Source: an uncultured Chloracidobacterium sp. (lineage in GTDB: Bacteria > Acidobacteriota > Blastocatellia > Pyrinomonadales > Pyrinomonadaceae). From it: a stretch of 64,000 nucleotides of DNA. The stretch lies in NCBI GenBank assembly GCA_937941715.1, contig CALDGX010000049.1:1-64000 (forward strand), read 5' to 3'. The notes beneath the pieces are model-generated. The model had not been told where the DNA came from. It did not search any database and saw only the letters and a program-made list of their open reading frames with translations. Positions 35,547-44,110 of this stretch are shown one piece after another. Each line of letters starts with the position of its first letter. Within the stretch, counting starts at the first letter, position 1. The translations under genes were made by a program, and so were the position numbers.

Positions 35547-36603
35547 AGTCAACAAGGACCTCGACGCCCTCACGCGGAAACGCATTGTAGATCGACGCCC
35601 TGATCCCGCCAAGCGAACGGTGGCCGCGAAGTCCGTCCAGACCGATCGCCGCTGCCTGATCGCAAAACTCGTTTTCCAGTCTTTCGTCCGGGAGACGAAA
35701 TGTCACATTCATCAATGAACGTACGGCGCGATCTGCATGTCCCGAATAGAACCCGTCGCTGCTGTCGATCGCGTCATACAAGATCGAGGCTTTCAGGGTA
35801 TTCCGCTTTTCAAACTCTTCGACGCCGCCGCCGCTCTTGATCCATTGGCAAACGAGGCCGATTAGATAGATACCCCACGTATTAGGTGTGTTCGGCATTG
35901 AGGCATTCTCGGCGAACTTTCGATAGTCCAGCAGCGAGTGCATCCCGTCCGGGCAGCGATCCAGCATATCATCGCGAATGATCACCAGTGTTACGCCGCT
36001 CGGGCCGATATTCTTTTGAGCTCCGGCGTATATCAATGCGTATCGATCGATGGAAAGCGGTTTGGACAATATGTTCGACGACGCGTCGCATACGACGGGA
36101 ATGCCGCCGCCATCGAGTTCGTATTTGAACTCAACACCCTCGATCGTCTCGTTGGAAGTGTAATGGACGTAGGCCGCGTCCCGCGTGAACGAAAGTTCGT
36201 CCGGATCCGGAATGCTACGATGTCCGTTTTCGGCAGATGAATAGACGACGTTTACTTTCCCGGTCTTTTTCGCCTCGATCAATGCCTTTTTACCCCAGGC
36301 ACCAGTTATCACATAGTCGGCCGACCTGCCCGCATGAAGAAAGTTAATGGGCACCATCGAAAACTGCATTGTCGCCCCGCCTTGCAGGAATAGGATGCGA
36401 TAATTGTCGGGAACCGACAACAACTCGCGGATGCCTCGTTCGGCGCTGTCGAGGATCGCTTCGAAACGCTTCGAGCGGTGGCTGATCTCCATCACGCTCA
36501 TTCCGCAGCCGTCGACCGAGAGCAGTTCACGCTGAGCTTGTTCGAGCACCGGCACAGGCATGATTGCCGGGCCGGCACTAAAGTTGTATATCCTTTTGGT
36601 CAT
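35515..36603 (-). CDS. serC: Phosphoserine aminotransferase SerC
   Basis: PLP enzyme of serine synthesis: 3-phosphohydroxypyruvate plus glutamate gives phosphoserine; it can also serve pyridoxal synthesis. 362 residues, full length. Marks: IYNFSAGPAIMP, GGATMQFSMVPINFL, VHYTSNETIEGVEF, DASSNILSKP and the cofactor Lys in AGAQKNIGPSG (K197), ending GGIRASIYNAFP. It is convergent with selA, overlapping it by 32 bp. Serine is the substrate from which selA makes selenocysteine (on tRNA), so the neighbourhood is metabolically sensible, though the opposite orientation excludes a shared operon. Confidence 0.96.
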   Translation of the reverse strand: MTKRIYNFSAGPAIMPVPVLEQAQRELLSVDGCGMSVMEISHRSKRFEAILDSAERGIRELLSVPDNYRILFLQGGATMQFSMVPINFLHAGRSADYVITGAWGKKALIEAKKTGKVNVVYSSAENGHRSIPDPDELSFTRDAAYVHYTSNETIEGVEFKYELDGGGIPVVCDASSNILSKPLSIDRYALIYAGAQKNIGPSGVTLVIIRDDMLDRCPDGMHSLLDYRKFAENASMPNTPNTWGIYLIGLVCQWIKSGGGVEEFEKRNTLKASILYDAIDSSDGFYSGHADRAVRSLMNVTFRLPDERLENEFCDQAAAIGLDGLRGHRSLGGIRASIYNAFPREGVEVLVDFMRDFAQRNG

Positions 36604-36664
36604 ATGTGCCGATCAGCCGTCGGTAGTACCTAGTGTCCGAACGTAAACGATATCACACGGTCCC

Positions 36665-36700
36665 TCGATTTTCATTAGGGCGGACTAAGCCGAAAATCGA
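36665..36700. repeat. 9-bp inverted repeat between divergent genes
   Basis: TCGATTTTC (36665-36673) and GAAAATCGA (36692-36700), perfect, 18-base spacer. It lies 62 bp upstream of serC and 136 bp upstream of the TPR protein gene, which are transcribed away from each other. A regulator-binding site is the simplest reading. Confidence 0.4.
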
Positions 36701-36835
36701 TGTACGAAACGGGCTTTGCTTCGATTATTGCTCAAAAGTGGGTTAGAATATGTGATATTAACGAACTCTTTTTTTGAGTCCGGCATCAAACGAGCGCGCC
36801 CGAGGTGGCGGCCGTAATTACTTTGGAGGATTTCC

Positions 36836-38155
36836 ATGGATCGCAAAGCTTATTCAATATTATTTTTTACCGCTGCACTTTTGATCTCAGGAGCGATCTC
36901 GACGTTCGCCCAGACCGTCGTTACTTCCGGCTCCGTTGAGCTGCTTAAGGAAGACGGTACCAGAACGCCGGTCAACGGAGCACTGGTCGAGGTATTTCGG
37001 ACGGACGTTAAGTCGGGTTTCCCCTCGGGCAAGACCGGCAAGAACGGAGCCTTCAGCTTTGCCGGTTTTCAGCCGGGCGGTGTTTATGTTTTGTCGGTAA
37101 GCGCCCCAAATTGTTCGCCGAGCTTTTTGACCAACGTCAAAGCCGGACAGGAAAAACTGCTCATCACCCTCAAACCCGGAGACGGTAAACGCTGGACCGA
37201 AGATGAGGTTCGCAAGGCGGTCGCGTCAAGCGGTAAGAGTGGCGGTAATAGCGAGTCAAGCACCGAACTGACCCCTGAGCAGAAAAAGGCTCAGGCCGAA
37301 TACGAAGCGAAACGAAAGGAGATTGAATCCAAGAACGCTAAGGCCGAAAAGACCAATGAAGTGGTCAATCGCGTTATCAAAGAAGGAGCGGCAGCGTTTG
37401 AAGCTAAGGACTACGATACGGCAATTATCAAGTACACCGAGGGATACGAAGTCGATCCGGAATTTATCGGTACCGCACCGGTAATGCTGCTCAACCGCGG
37501 GTCTGCCCTTCGCAATCGGGGCGTCGATACCTATAACAAAAACGTTAAGAACACCGACATCACGGCCAAACTCGAAGCATTTGGCAGGGTCAAGTCGGAT
37601 CTGGCCGGTGCTCTGGATGTATTCAAGAAGGCGTTTTCGATGATCAAAAACGCCAACCCCGCCGACGTTCCCGATCAGAACAACGCAAATCGCACCCGTG
37701 ACGAAGCGGTTCGTGAAGCCAAGGAAACCATCAGATTGATGGTCGTTACCGAACAGATCGGTGATGGCGTGATGGAAAACGCCCAGATAATGCTGCCGGA
37801 ATATGTCGCTCTCGAGGCGGATCCCGTAAAGAAGGCCGAAGGAAGACTCCTTGTTGCCGACCTTTATCGGGTTGCAGCCGAATCCGAAAAAGCGATCGAG
37901 GCCTACAAGGCGATCCTCGAAACAACACCGGAGAACATCGACGCTCTCGCCGGAGCCGGACTGAGCCTGGTTAACCTTGGCTACATCAATAACGACAAGA
38001 CCAAACTTCAGGAAGGTGCCAACTTGCTCCAGAAATACGCAAGTCTTGCTCCGGATGGCCATAAATTCAAGGCTGACGCTCTGGGGTTGATCGACACGCT
38101 CAAGAAAGAGCAGAATGTTACGCCTCAAAAGGTGACGACCAAGAAAAAGAACTAG
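36836..38155 (+). CDS. Exported carboxypeptidase-regulatory-like and TPR protein
   Basis: GGAGG precedes the ATG. Signal peptide to about residue 27 (GAISTFAQ). Residues about 29-110 are a CarboxypepD_reg/Cna-B-like beta-sandwich (VPV..ALVEVFRTDVKSG, then FSFAGFQPGGVYVLSVSAP). A Glu/Lys-rich coiled linker (about 140-180) leads to TPR repeats (AAFEAKDYDTAIIKYTEGYEVDPEF; later SEKAIEAYKAILETTPENIDALAGAG). An envelope scaffold or a binding module for surface polymers is likely; no enzymatic motif. It is followed by a strong terminator. Confidence 0.76.
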   Translation: MDRKAYSILFFTAALLISGAISTFAQTVVTSGSVELLKEDGTRTPVNGALVEVFRTDVKSGFPSGKTGKNGAFSFAGFQPGGVYVLSVSAPNCSPSFLTNVKAGQEKLLITLKPGDGKRWTEDEVRKAVASSGKSGGNSESSTELTPEQKKAQAEYEAKRKEIESKNAKAEKTNEVVNRVIKEGAAAFEAKDYDTAIIKYTEGYEVDPEFIGTAPVMLLNRGSALRNRGVDTYNKNVKNTDITAKLEAFGRVKSDLAGALDVFKKAFSMIKNANPADVPDQNNANRTRDEAVREAKETIRLMVVTEQIGDGVMENAQIMLPEYVALEADPVKKAEGRLLVADLYRVAAESEKAIEAYKAILETTPENIDALAGAGLSLVNLGYINNDKTKLQEGANLLQKYASLAPDGHKFKADALGLIDTLKKEQNVTPQKVTTKKKN

Positions 38156-38179
38156 TTTTCGGTCGATTCTGATCGTGTG

Positions 38180-38217
38180 TGCCGTACCGAGTAACTCGGT
38201 ACGGCATTTTCTTTTTT
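38180..38217 (+). terminator. Strong terminator after the TPR protein gene
   Basis: Perfect 12-bp stem TGCCGTACCGAG (38180-38191) / CTCGGTACGGCA (38195-38206) with a TAA triloop, followed by TTTTCTTTTTT. Confidence 0.92.
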
Positions 38218-38288
38218 GTCACAAAATTACCGGCGGCGGTGTTTCCATTTCGTTAAGCAATTATCATCACGATCCGGAGGCAATAATC

Positions 38289-39218
38289 ATGAAAAGTAAG
38301 TTCATTCGATCAGCGGCGGGTTTGTCGCTCGCATTTATCATTATCGTTATCGGCAAATACGTCATCGTCGCACAATCGGTGATCAGCGGTGAATGGAAGG
38401 CCGATGCTCGTTCAACCAAGAGCCAAAGCGCCGATGACGCCCGAAAGCTGAAAATCTCGTTTTGGATCAAGACAGACGAGGGCCGCAACCAGAATGGCCG
38501 TTCATTCAGCTATGACGAACTACAGGGCTTGCAGCGTGAGCAGACCGAGGGCGGCAAGGTCAGCTTCAGGCTTACGCGTGAAGCCGGAACATTCGACTGC
38601 GAAGGATCATTCACGGACGGCAAGGGTTCCGGTACATTCCGATTCACGCCCGCGGCGGGTTATCTTGAAGCAATGCGGTCGCGTGGTTTCGATTTCGAAA
38701 AATTCAATTCGAAGGGCAACGGTACGGTCGAAGACCGCATTTTCGCGGCAGCGATCATCGATGTCACTACGAGGCTTGCCGACGACCTGTTGTCAGCGAA
38801 TTTTGGCAAACTCGACGTTGATGACCTGTTCAAGGCGGCCATCTTCAAGATCGATTCGCAGTTCATGTCTGAAATGAAGGCCACCGGTTTTCCAACTCTC
38901 ACGATGGAGGATCTCGTCAAGGCACGCATCTTTAAGATCGACGCCGATTATGTTCGCCAGGTCAACGAAATGGGGCTGGCCGAAAAGGACTTTGAGAGTT
39001 TGGTCAAATTCCGGATCTTTAAGGTCACGCCCGAATTCCTGGCCGAGCTAAAAGCCGAGGGATTTACGGGCCTTTCATCCGAGGAGATCGTTAAGTTCCG
39101 GATCTTCAACATCGATGCGGACTTCATCAAAAAGGCAAAGGCCGAAAATCCGAATGTGACCGTTGAGGATATGGTCAAAATGAGGATCGGCGTTCATCGC
39201 ACCAAGATCACGGACTAA
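38289..39218 (+). CDS. Exported protein with about 28-residue RIFKID repeats
   Basis: The ATG at 38289 follows CCGGAGG; the open frame upstream crosses the terminator and is not used. Residues 1-32 are a signal anchor (GLSLAFIIIVIGKYVIVAQ). Residues about 40-150 form a beta-rich part (FSYDELQGLQREQ; GEFDCEGSFTDGKGSGTFRF-like). Then at least four tandem repeats of about 28 residues follow, consensus FxxxMxxxGFxxLxxEDLVKxRIFKID: VDDLFKAAIFKID, MEDLVKARIFKID, FESLVKFRIFKVT, SEEIVKFRIFNID, VEDMVKMRIGVH. Similar repeats occur behind BlaR1/M56-type peptidases in acidobacteria (there often RIHGVT). Here they form a free-standing exported protein. Function unknown; a protein-binding solenoid is likely. 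Confidence 0.72.
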   Translation: MKSKFIRSAAGLSLAFIIIVIGKYVIVAQSVISGEWKADARSTKSQSADDARKLKISFWIKTDEGRNQNGRSFSYDELQGLQREQTEGGKVSFRLTREAGTFDCEGSFTDGKGSGTFRFTPAAGYLEAMRSRGFDFEKFNSKGNGTVEDRIFAAAIIDVTTRLADDLLSANFGKLDVDDLFKAAIFKIDSQFMSEMKATGFPTLTMEDLVKARIFKIDADYVRQVNEMGLAEKDFESLVKFRIFKVTPEFLAELKAEGFTGLSSEEIVKFRIFNIDADFIKKAKAENPNVTVEDMVKMRIGVHRTKITD

Positions 39219-39247
39219 CCAAAAATTCGATTTTTCGCTCATCTACA

Positions 39248-39275
39248 GGAGAAGCCGCGCGGCTTCTCCTTTTTT
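39248..39275 (+). terminator. Terminator of the RIFKID protein gene
   Basis: GGAGAAGCC (39248-39256) / GGCTTCTCC (39261-39269), loop GCGC, followed by TTTTTT. The tail touches the stop codon of the opposing yceH-like gene, so it probably also ends that transcript. Confidence 0.9.
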
Positions 39276-39930
39276 ATTCGAACTGCCTTCGAAACTCTTC
39301 AAACGTCTGTTGAATGGCCTCGACCTCGGCTCGCAGTGCGGCGACCTCTTCTTCCAGCTTCTCGATTCGTTCGCTCTCAACACCGCCCCGGCTCGATCGC
39401 GCCGCGTGAGCGGCGGCGAGAGCCTCAACATCGACATCGCCCGACAGCAAATGCGCAAAGCGTGCTTCTTTTTGTCCGGGCTGTACCGGCAGCTTTGCGA
39501 CCAGCGGGTCGTCGCGGCGTGCGAGCCTGTCAAGCGTCTCCTGTATCTCTCCAAGGCCCGCGAAATTGAACAGGCGCTCGGTCCGCGTCCTAAGCTCGCC
39601 GAGCGTTTGCGGCCCACGCAGCAGCATCACACATATGACCGCCAGTTCATCAGGCTCGAGCTCGTAGATACTCGGCAGCATATGCTTATATTTCGGTACA
39701 CGGCTGGTACTGCCGTAATAGACGTACACGATATTGCGGTCGCGTAGTCTCTCCAAAACAGCGGTAACGGTCGATTCATCATAGTTGACGACCGGGTCGC
39801 GGTTGCTCTTTTGGTTGCAGGCATTGACCAGTGCATTCAGCGTTAGCGGATAATATTCCGGAGTGGTCAGCTGCTTTTCTACCAGCGAGCCGACGATGCG
39901 GGCTTCGGTTTCATTGAGTATTTCGGGCAT
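39274..39930 (-). CDS. YceH/DUF480-family protein
   Basis: A cytoplasmic protein of 218 residues made of two winged-helix modules. Family marks: LNETEARIVGSLVEKQLTTPEYYPLTLNALVNACNQKSNRDPV, VSYDEstV-like VNYDESTVTAVLERL, RVPKYKHM and ELAVICVMLLRGPQTLGELRTRTERL. A C-terminal coiled coil (LEEEVAALRAEVEAIQQTFEEF) may mediate dimerisation. The family is widely conserved without an established activity; DNA binding is suggested by fold. It is divergent from a short RNase D gene with 62 bp between the starts. Confidence 0.9.
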   Translation of the reverse strand: MPEILNETEARIVGSLVEKQLTTPEYYPLTLNALVNACNQKSNRDPVVNYDESTVTAVLERLRDRNIVYVYYGSTSRVPKYKHMLPSIYELEPDELAVICVMLLRGPQTLGELRTRTERLFNFAGLGEIQETLDRLARRDDPLVAKLPVQPGQKEARFAHLLSGDVDVEALAAAHAARSSRGGVESERIEKLEEEVAALRAEVEAIQQTFEEFRRQFE

Positions 39931-39992
39931 ATCGATCGATTTGTTACTACGGCTTATACGAAGTTTAAGTTTTGTATTTTACAATTTACCCT

Positions 39993-40565
39993 GTGAATGT
40001 TCTTGTTGCACGGACAGAAATTGAGATCGACGCTTCGTACGAACGGCTGGCCTCGGCAGCCTACCTTGGATGCGACACCGAAACGTCCGGCTTGAGCGCC
40101 CGCCATGGGCGGCTTTTTTCCGTGCAGTTTTCGGACGGCGAGTACAATGTCCTTGTCCCGGTCAGCGAGGGTGTCCAACTCGGGAAACTGAGGTGGATCC
40201 TTGAACAGAGGTCGATCGTCAAGATCTTTCACAATGCTAAATTCGACCTCGAGTTTCTCGCCGAGAACGGCTACCGCGTTGAAAGTGTTTTTGACACGAT
40301 GATCGCCGAAAAGATACTCACCCGTGGGGCCAACCAATCGGCGGCGCTGGCCGAGACGTTATATCGATATTTCGCCGTCGATCTCGACAAATCGCAGCGT
40401 GCCAAGTTTAACCGCAAATGGGACGGCGTATGGACCGATGAACTGGTCGATTACGCTCTCTCGGACGTCATCCATCTGCCTCGCCTGATGAGTGAACAGG
40501 TAAAGTGGCTCGAAAAGCTGGGGCTTACGGATCTGTACCGGGCAAAAGCAGGGGAATTGATGTGA
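39993..40565 (+). CDS. Short RNase D-like 3'-5' exonuclease (DEDDy)
   Basis: The exonuclease core only, about 190 residues. Motifs: Exo I YLGCDTETSGL, Exo II HNAKFDLEFL and Exo III DYALSDVIHLPRL, with the Tyr of the DEDDy class. The HRDC domains of true RNase D are absent, which is common in short bacterial members acting on tRNA or damaged RNA ends. I prefer the GTG at 39993 over the TTG at 39972 because the conserved part begins soon after. A hydrolase gene starts 60 bp downstream. Confidence 0.87.
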   Translation: MNVLVARTEIEIDASYERLASAAYLGCDTETSGLSARHGRLFSVQFSDGEYNVLVPVSEGVQLGKLRWILEQRSIVKIFHNAKFDLEFLAENGYRVESVFDTMIAEKILTRGANQSAALAETLYRYFAVDLDKSQRAKFNRKWDGVWTDELVDYALSDVIHLPRLMSEQVKWLEKLGLTDLYRAKAGELM

Positions 40566-40625
40566 TTTCTGAACTATTTGGCCAGCCTGCGCGTCAAAAA
40601 TGGTCGACGGCTGAAACCATCTGAT

Positions 40626-41855
40626 ATGAGACCCCTTATCTTCCTGCTGTTATGTTTGGCGCCATTTTCGATCACTGCTTTGGGACAAAGGCAGAGCATC
40701 TTCGTGACGCCGCAGACAACCGACCCCGAGATCACGACAAATCTCAACAACCATTACATATCGTTCAATGGCAGTGTCCCGAGCAAGGGCCAGCTATTCG
40801 TATTTCTTCCCGGAACCGGCGGAGTAGCGTTCAACTATCAGGAGCTCAATAATACGGCTGCGGATCTGGGCTTTCACGCGGTGAACCTGACGTATCCGAA
40901 TGACGATGCCGTCAACACGCTATGCGGCGGAACAAACAGCGATCTCGATTGCTACGGCAATATACGAATGGAGACGGTCGACGGCACCAACCGCAGTCCG
41001 CTTGTCAATGTAAACCGTGCGAACTCGATCGAAAATCGTTTGATCAAGCTGCTTATCTATCTGCGAAATACATTTCCGGCTCTCGGCTGGGGGCAATACC
41101 TGACAGCGGATTCGCAATTGATCTGGTCCAAGGTGGTGATCGCCGGACACTCGCAAGGTGGCGGCCACGCGGGGATCATCGGCCGATATCACGGTGTTTC
41201 GCGGGTTTTGATGTTCGCGGCGATGGACTTTAACGCTCTGGCAAATGCTCCTGCAAACTGGATCGCGGTCCCCGGCTCGACGCCCAACGCCACGGGCCCT
41301 ACCCGTTACTGGGGATTTGGCCATCAGCAGGACGAAATGGTGAATTTCACCTTGTTGTCAACGCGGATCTGGCCGGCGTATGGAATGCCGCAATTTGGCG
41401 GTATCCAAAATGTTGATAGTGCCCTTCCGCCGTACGCTAACTCGCATTCACTGACGAGCAGCCGTATTTGTGACAATTATCATGGCTGTATTGCCGCAGA
41501 CATCAGGCTCGTTTTGGAAAATGGAATACCGGTGTATAAGCCAGTGTGGGAATACATGTTGTCGCAGACGATTCCGCCGTCAGCGATCGGGAATATTACG
41601 TTCGAACGTTTGGGTAGCGGCACAGTTCGACCAAGGGTCGGTATTTCAACCAAAGGTTACAGATTAGTACTTGCGGGCAGTGGGTTTGCTCAGCAATCTG
41701 CGGTCTACATCAATGGAACTCGTATGCCGTCCGAGTTCATTAACGCCAACACCATCAAGGCCTCGCTGCCGGCAGGAAGGTTTGGCGGATTTGGCGGAAC
41801 CAAAGTCGAGATCCGCGACGCGGACGGAACCAGGTCGAACAGCGTAGCCTACTGA
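40626..41855 (+). CDS. Exported alpha/beta hydrolase with C-terminal IPT/TIG-like domain
   Basis: The start is placed at ATG 40626, where a signal peptide begins (RPLIFLLLCLAPFSITALGQ); the open frame extends 16 codons upstream. Residues about 45-330 form an alpha/beta hydrolase: oxyanion region LFVFLPGTGG, nucleophile elbow GHSQGGGHAG (as in the BPSS1187-like family), acid-region and a late His (YANSHSLTSSR). The last about 85 residues (from VGISTKGYRLVLAGSGF, SAVYINGTRMPSEFIN) are an IPT/TIG immunoglobulin-like domain. A secreted esterase or lipase is likely; the substrate is unknown. It is convergent with a thioesterase gene, 5 bp apart. Confidence 0.8.
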   Translation: MRPLIFLLLCLAPFSITALGQRQSIFVTPQTTDPEITTNLNNHYISFNGSVPSKGQLFVFLPGTGGVAFNYQELNNTAADLGFHAVNLTYPNDDAVNTLCGGTNSDLDCYGNIRMETVDGTNRSPLVNVNRANSIENRLIKLLIYLRNTFPALGWGQYLTADSQLIWSKVVIAGHSQGGGHAGIIGRYHGVSRVLMFAAMDFNALANAPANWIAVPGSTPNATGPTRYWGFGHQQDEMVNFTLLSTRIWPAYGMPQFGGIQNVDSALPPYANSHSLTSSRICDNYHGCIAADIRLVLENGIPVYKPVWEYMLSQTIPPSAIGNITFERLGSGTVRPRVGISTKGYRLVLAGSGFAQQSAVYINGTRMPSEFINANTIKASLPAGRFGGFGGTKVEIRDADGTRSNSVAY

Positions 41856-41860
41856 CAAAT

Positions 41861-42328
41861 CTACCAACGATGATAGGCCGGATGGCCTTCCTTCACGGCA
41901 ACGAAAGTTCCGCGGCACGTCGCGCAGGTCTTGTCGTTTGCGATCAGTTCGGCCTCGACGGTCGCTCGATCTTCCTTTGTTTCAACAACACGAGCTCGCA
42001 GGTGGATCAGTGCGTCGCTCGGCGTCGGGCGAAAGAGCTTGACGTGAAAATCGGCCGTGACCGTACAGTCGGGCTCGGTCTTGCCGTCACGTTTCATCAT
42101 AAAATAGGTCGCGGTCCAGTTCGAGTGGCAATCGAGCAATGCACCGATTATTCCGCCGTTGAGCATGCCGGGAAACGCCTGATGATGCGGTTCGGCTCGC
42201 CACTCGGCGACGACCTCATCGCCCTCGGGAAAACTGTTTATATGCAGCCCTTTCTCATTGGCCGGCCCGCAGCCGAAGCATATGCTTTCGGGCGAGTACT
42301 TCTCTTGCAAAGATAGTTGATTGCTCAT
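41861..42328 (-). CDS. PaaI-like hotdog-fold thioesterase
   Basis: 155 residues. The N-terminal CFGCGPANEKGLHI and the hotdog signature PGMLNGGIIGALLDCHSNWTA identify the PaaI/4HBT group, enzymes that hydrolyse acyl-CoA thioesters. The Cys pair in CFGCG is typical of one widespread subfamily. The start at 42328 is 38 bp from the divergent MFS start. The acyl substrate cannot be told. Confidence 0.86.
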   Translation of the reverse strand: MSNQLSLQEKYSPESICFGCGPANEKGLHINSFPEGDEVVAEWRAEPHHQAFPGMLNGGIIGALLDCHSNWTATYFMMKRDGKTEPDCTVTADFHVKLFRPTPSDALIHLRARVVETKEDRATVEAELIANDKTCATCRGTFVAVKEGHPAYHRW

Positions 42329-42366
42329 AGTATATTCCCCAAGACTAGCACAAACTCATACACAAT

Positions 42367-43716
42367 ATGGAGCAAACAACCGTCACCCGACAGCGCACGC
42401 TGCTCGATATGAACGGCTACCAGTGGACCGTGCTCTTTGCGGCATGGCTCGGCTGGGGTTTTGACATCTTCGACAGTATTTTGATGAATTACGTCGCACC
42501 GAACGCGGTGCCGACGCTTCTGGGGATACCGCTCGGCACACCGGAGGCGCAGAGTGCGACCCTTTGGTGGACGGGCATCTTCACGTCGGTACTGCTTGTC
42601 GGGTGGGCAGTCGGCGGCATCATTTTCGGTAAGATCGCGGATCGGATCGGGCGGACCAGAACCCTGCTTTTGACGATGCTTTTGTACTCGGTCGGCACCG
42701 CAGCTTGTGCTTTTGCCCCTAATATCTGGGTCTTGCTGTTGTTTCGGATAATCGCGAGTCTTGGGATCGGCGGCGAGTGGGCCGCCGGTGCGGCCATGGT
42801 CGCCGAGGTCGTGCCCGAAAAGCGCCGCGTCGAAGCGGGAGCTCTGCTCTACACAGCGGCCCCATTCGGATTATTTCTCGCCACCTTCGTTACGTTTCAA
42901 ATTACCGGAGTCTATTTTACCGATGCGGCGGTATCTTGGCGCTACGTCTTTCTCTTCGGACTCGTTCCGGCGGCGGTCGCATTCTTCGTGCGTCTTTTTG
43001 TCAAAGAGCCCGAACGCTGGAAAAAGGTCGGCAGCGAGCATCGTGCAAAGATCTCTGAACTCTTTTCGCCAAAGTATCGTGCGTTGACCATCAGCGGATT
43101 TTGCATGGCCGTCACGGCTCTGATCACCTGGTGGAGCGGTAACGCCTTCATTCCGATCGTCGCAAAGGGCTTGGCATCGCGGGAATGGACCGAACTAACC
43201 AATGCAGGCGTCGCCGGCCTGCCGACGATGGAGATAATGGGCCAGCAATGGGTCAAGACGGCGACCAACGCTTTTAATCTTGGCGGCCTGATCGGCACGC
43301 TTCTGACCATTCCGATCGCCAAAAACTTTGGCCGCAAGTCGATGTTCCTCGTATTCTATTTGGTTGCCGCAGTGTCGATTATGGCGGCGTTCGGCCTCGA
43401 TCTGGCACCGCACACACGACTCTACTTTTACTTCCCGATCGGCGTTTCGGTGTTTGGTATCTTTGGTAGTTTTACATTCTATTTACCTGAGCTTTTCCCG
43501 ACTCGTCTGCGGGCGACCGGCTCGGGGTTTACCTACAATATCGGGCGCTTCATAGCAGCGTTTGGTCCGTTTCTGGTCGGCAGTATCGCCGCAAGCGGAG
43601 CGAATGCGTTGGATAGTGCTATCACGGTGTTATTTTGGGTCGGTGTGATACCACTGATAGGCCTCGCCACACTGCCGCTGGTAATTGAAACGAGAGGACG
43701 GCCGCTCGAAGATTAA
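42367..43716 (+). CDS. MFS transporter (metabolite:H+ symporter type)
   Basis: 449 residues with 12 predicted membrane helices. MFS signatures: GWGFDIFDSILMNYVAPN in helix 1 (Asp pair typical of organic-acid and sialate symporters), GKIADRIGRTRTL in loop 2-3, and PELFPTRLRATGSGFTYNIGRF in helix 11, which is characteristic of the SHS/MHS group that carries lactate, pyruvate and similar acids. An organic anion is thus the likely cargo, by family inference. A short lipoprotein-like gene follows 17 bp later. Confidence 0.88.
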   Translation: MEQTTVTRQRTLLDMNGYQWTVLFAAWLGWGFDIFDSILMNYVAPNAVPTLLGIPLGTPEAQSATLWWTGIFTSVLLVGWAVGGIIFGKIADRIGRTRTLLLTMLLYSVGTAACAFAPNIWVLLLFRIIASLGIGGEWAAGAAMVAEVVPEKRRVEAGALLYTAAPFGLFLATFVTFQITGVYFTDAAVSWRYVFLFGLVPAAVAFFVRLFVKEPERWKKVGSEHRAKISELFSPKYRALTISGFCMAVTALITWWSGNAFIPIVAKGLASREWTELTNAGVAGLPTMEIMGQQWVKTATNAFNLGGLIGTLLTIPIAKNFGRKSMFLVFYLVAAVSIMAAFGLDLAPHTRLYFYFPIGVSVFGIFGSFTFYLPELFPTRLRATGSGFTYNIGRFIAAFGPFLVGSIAASGANALDSAITVLFWVGVIPLIGLATLPLVIETRGRPLED

Positions 43717-43733
43717 GATCCGGAGAAAATATA

Positions 43734-44108
43734 ATGAAGATCCTTGGTGTCGGTTCAATGTTCACACTCGCTTTCATCGGCGGTATTTTGTTTATGGTAT
43801 CGGTCGGATGCGGTGGTTCGGATGCGGGATGCGTCGGTTCCGTGACATTTCAAGGCAAGGCCTTTGAAGGGAAGGGCAAGTCGGCTGACGAGGCAAAGAA
43901 AAATGCCTGTAATGTCTATTGCCGTGAGGCCGATCCCGAGTTTGAGGCCCGATATCGGATATGGCTCGATTCGCCGAAGGGCAAAGCCGCCGGTTCACCG
44001 TCCAAACAAGAATCGATATTCAAGGACAAGGAACTTTTGCTGTATGTGACTGAAACCTGTGCCGGGAAATGTGCCGCGTCGATGGACCCGTCTGCATCCT
44101 GCAAATAG
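43734..44108 (+). CDS. Small exported Cys-rich protein
   Basis: 124 residues; no family recognised. The N-terminus is a signal peptide ending MVSVGCGGS. The Cys there could be lipidated, but SVG before it is a poor lipobox. The mature part has eight further Cys, many at spacings of 3 to 5 (CNVYC, TCAGKC), and is polar, suggesting disulfides in the envelope. It is 17 bp after the transporter and is convergent with a zinc-ribbon gene only 2 bp away, leaving no room for a terminator. Confidence 0.66.
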   Translation: MKILGVGSMFTLAFIGGILFMVSVGCGGSDAGCVGSVTFQGKAFEGKGKSADEAKKNACNVYCREADPEFEARYRIWLDSPKGKAAGSPSKQESIFKDKELLLYVTETCAGKCAASMDPSASCK

Positions 44109-44110
44109 GT

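Noticed and set aside
37256..38128. 290-codon ORF on the minus strand within the TPR protein gene
   Set aside because: Phe/Val/Gly-rich antisense reading of Lys/Glu-rich TPR codons; the forward gene has signal peptide, domain pattern and GGAGG.
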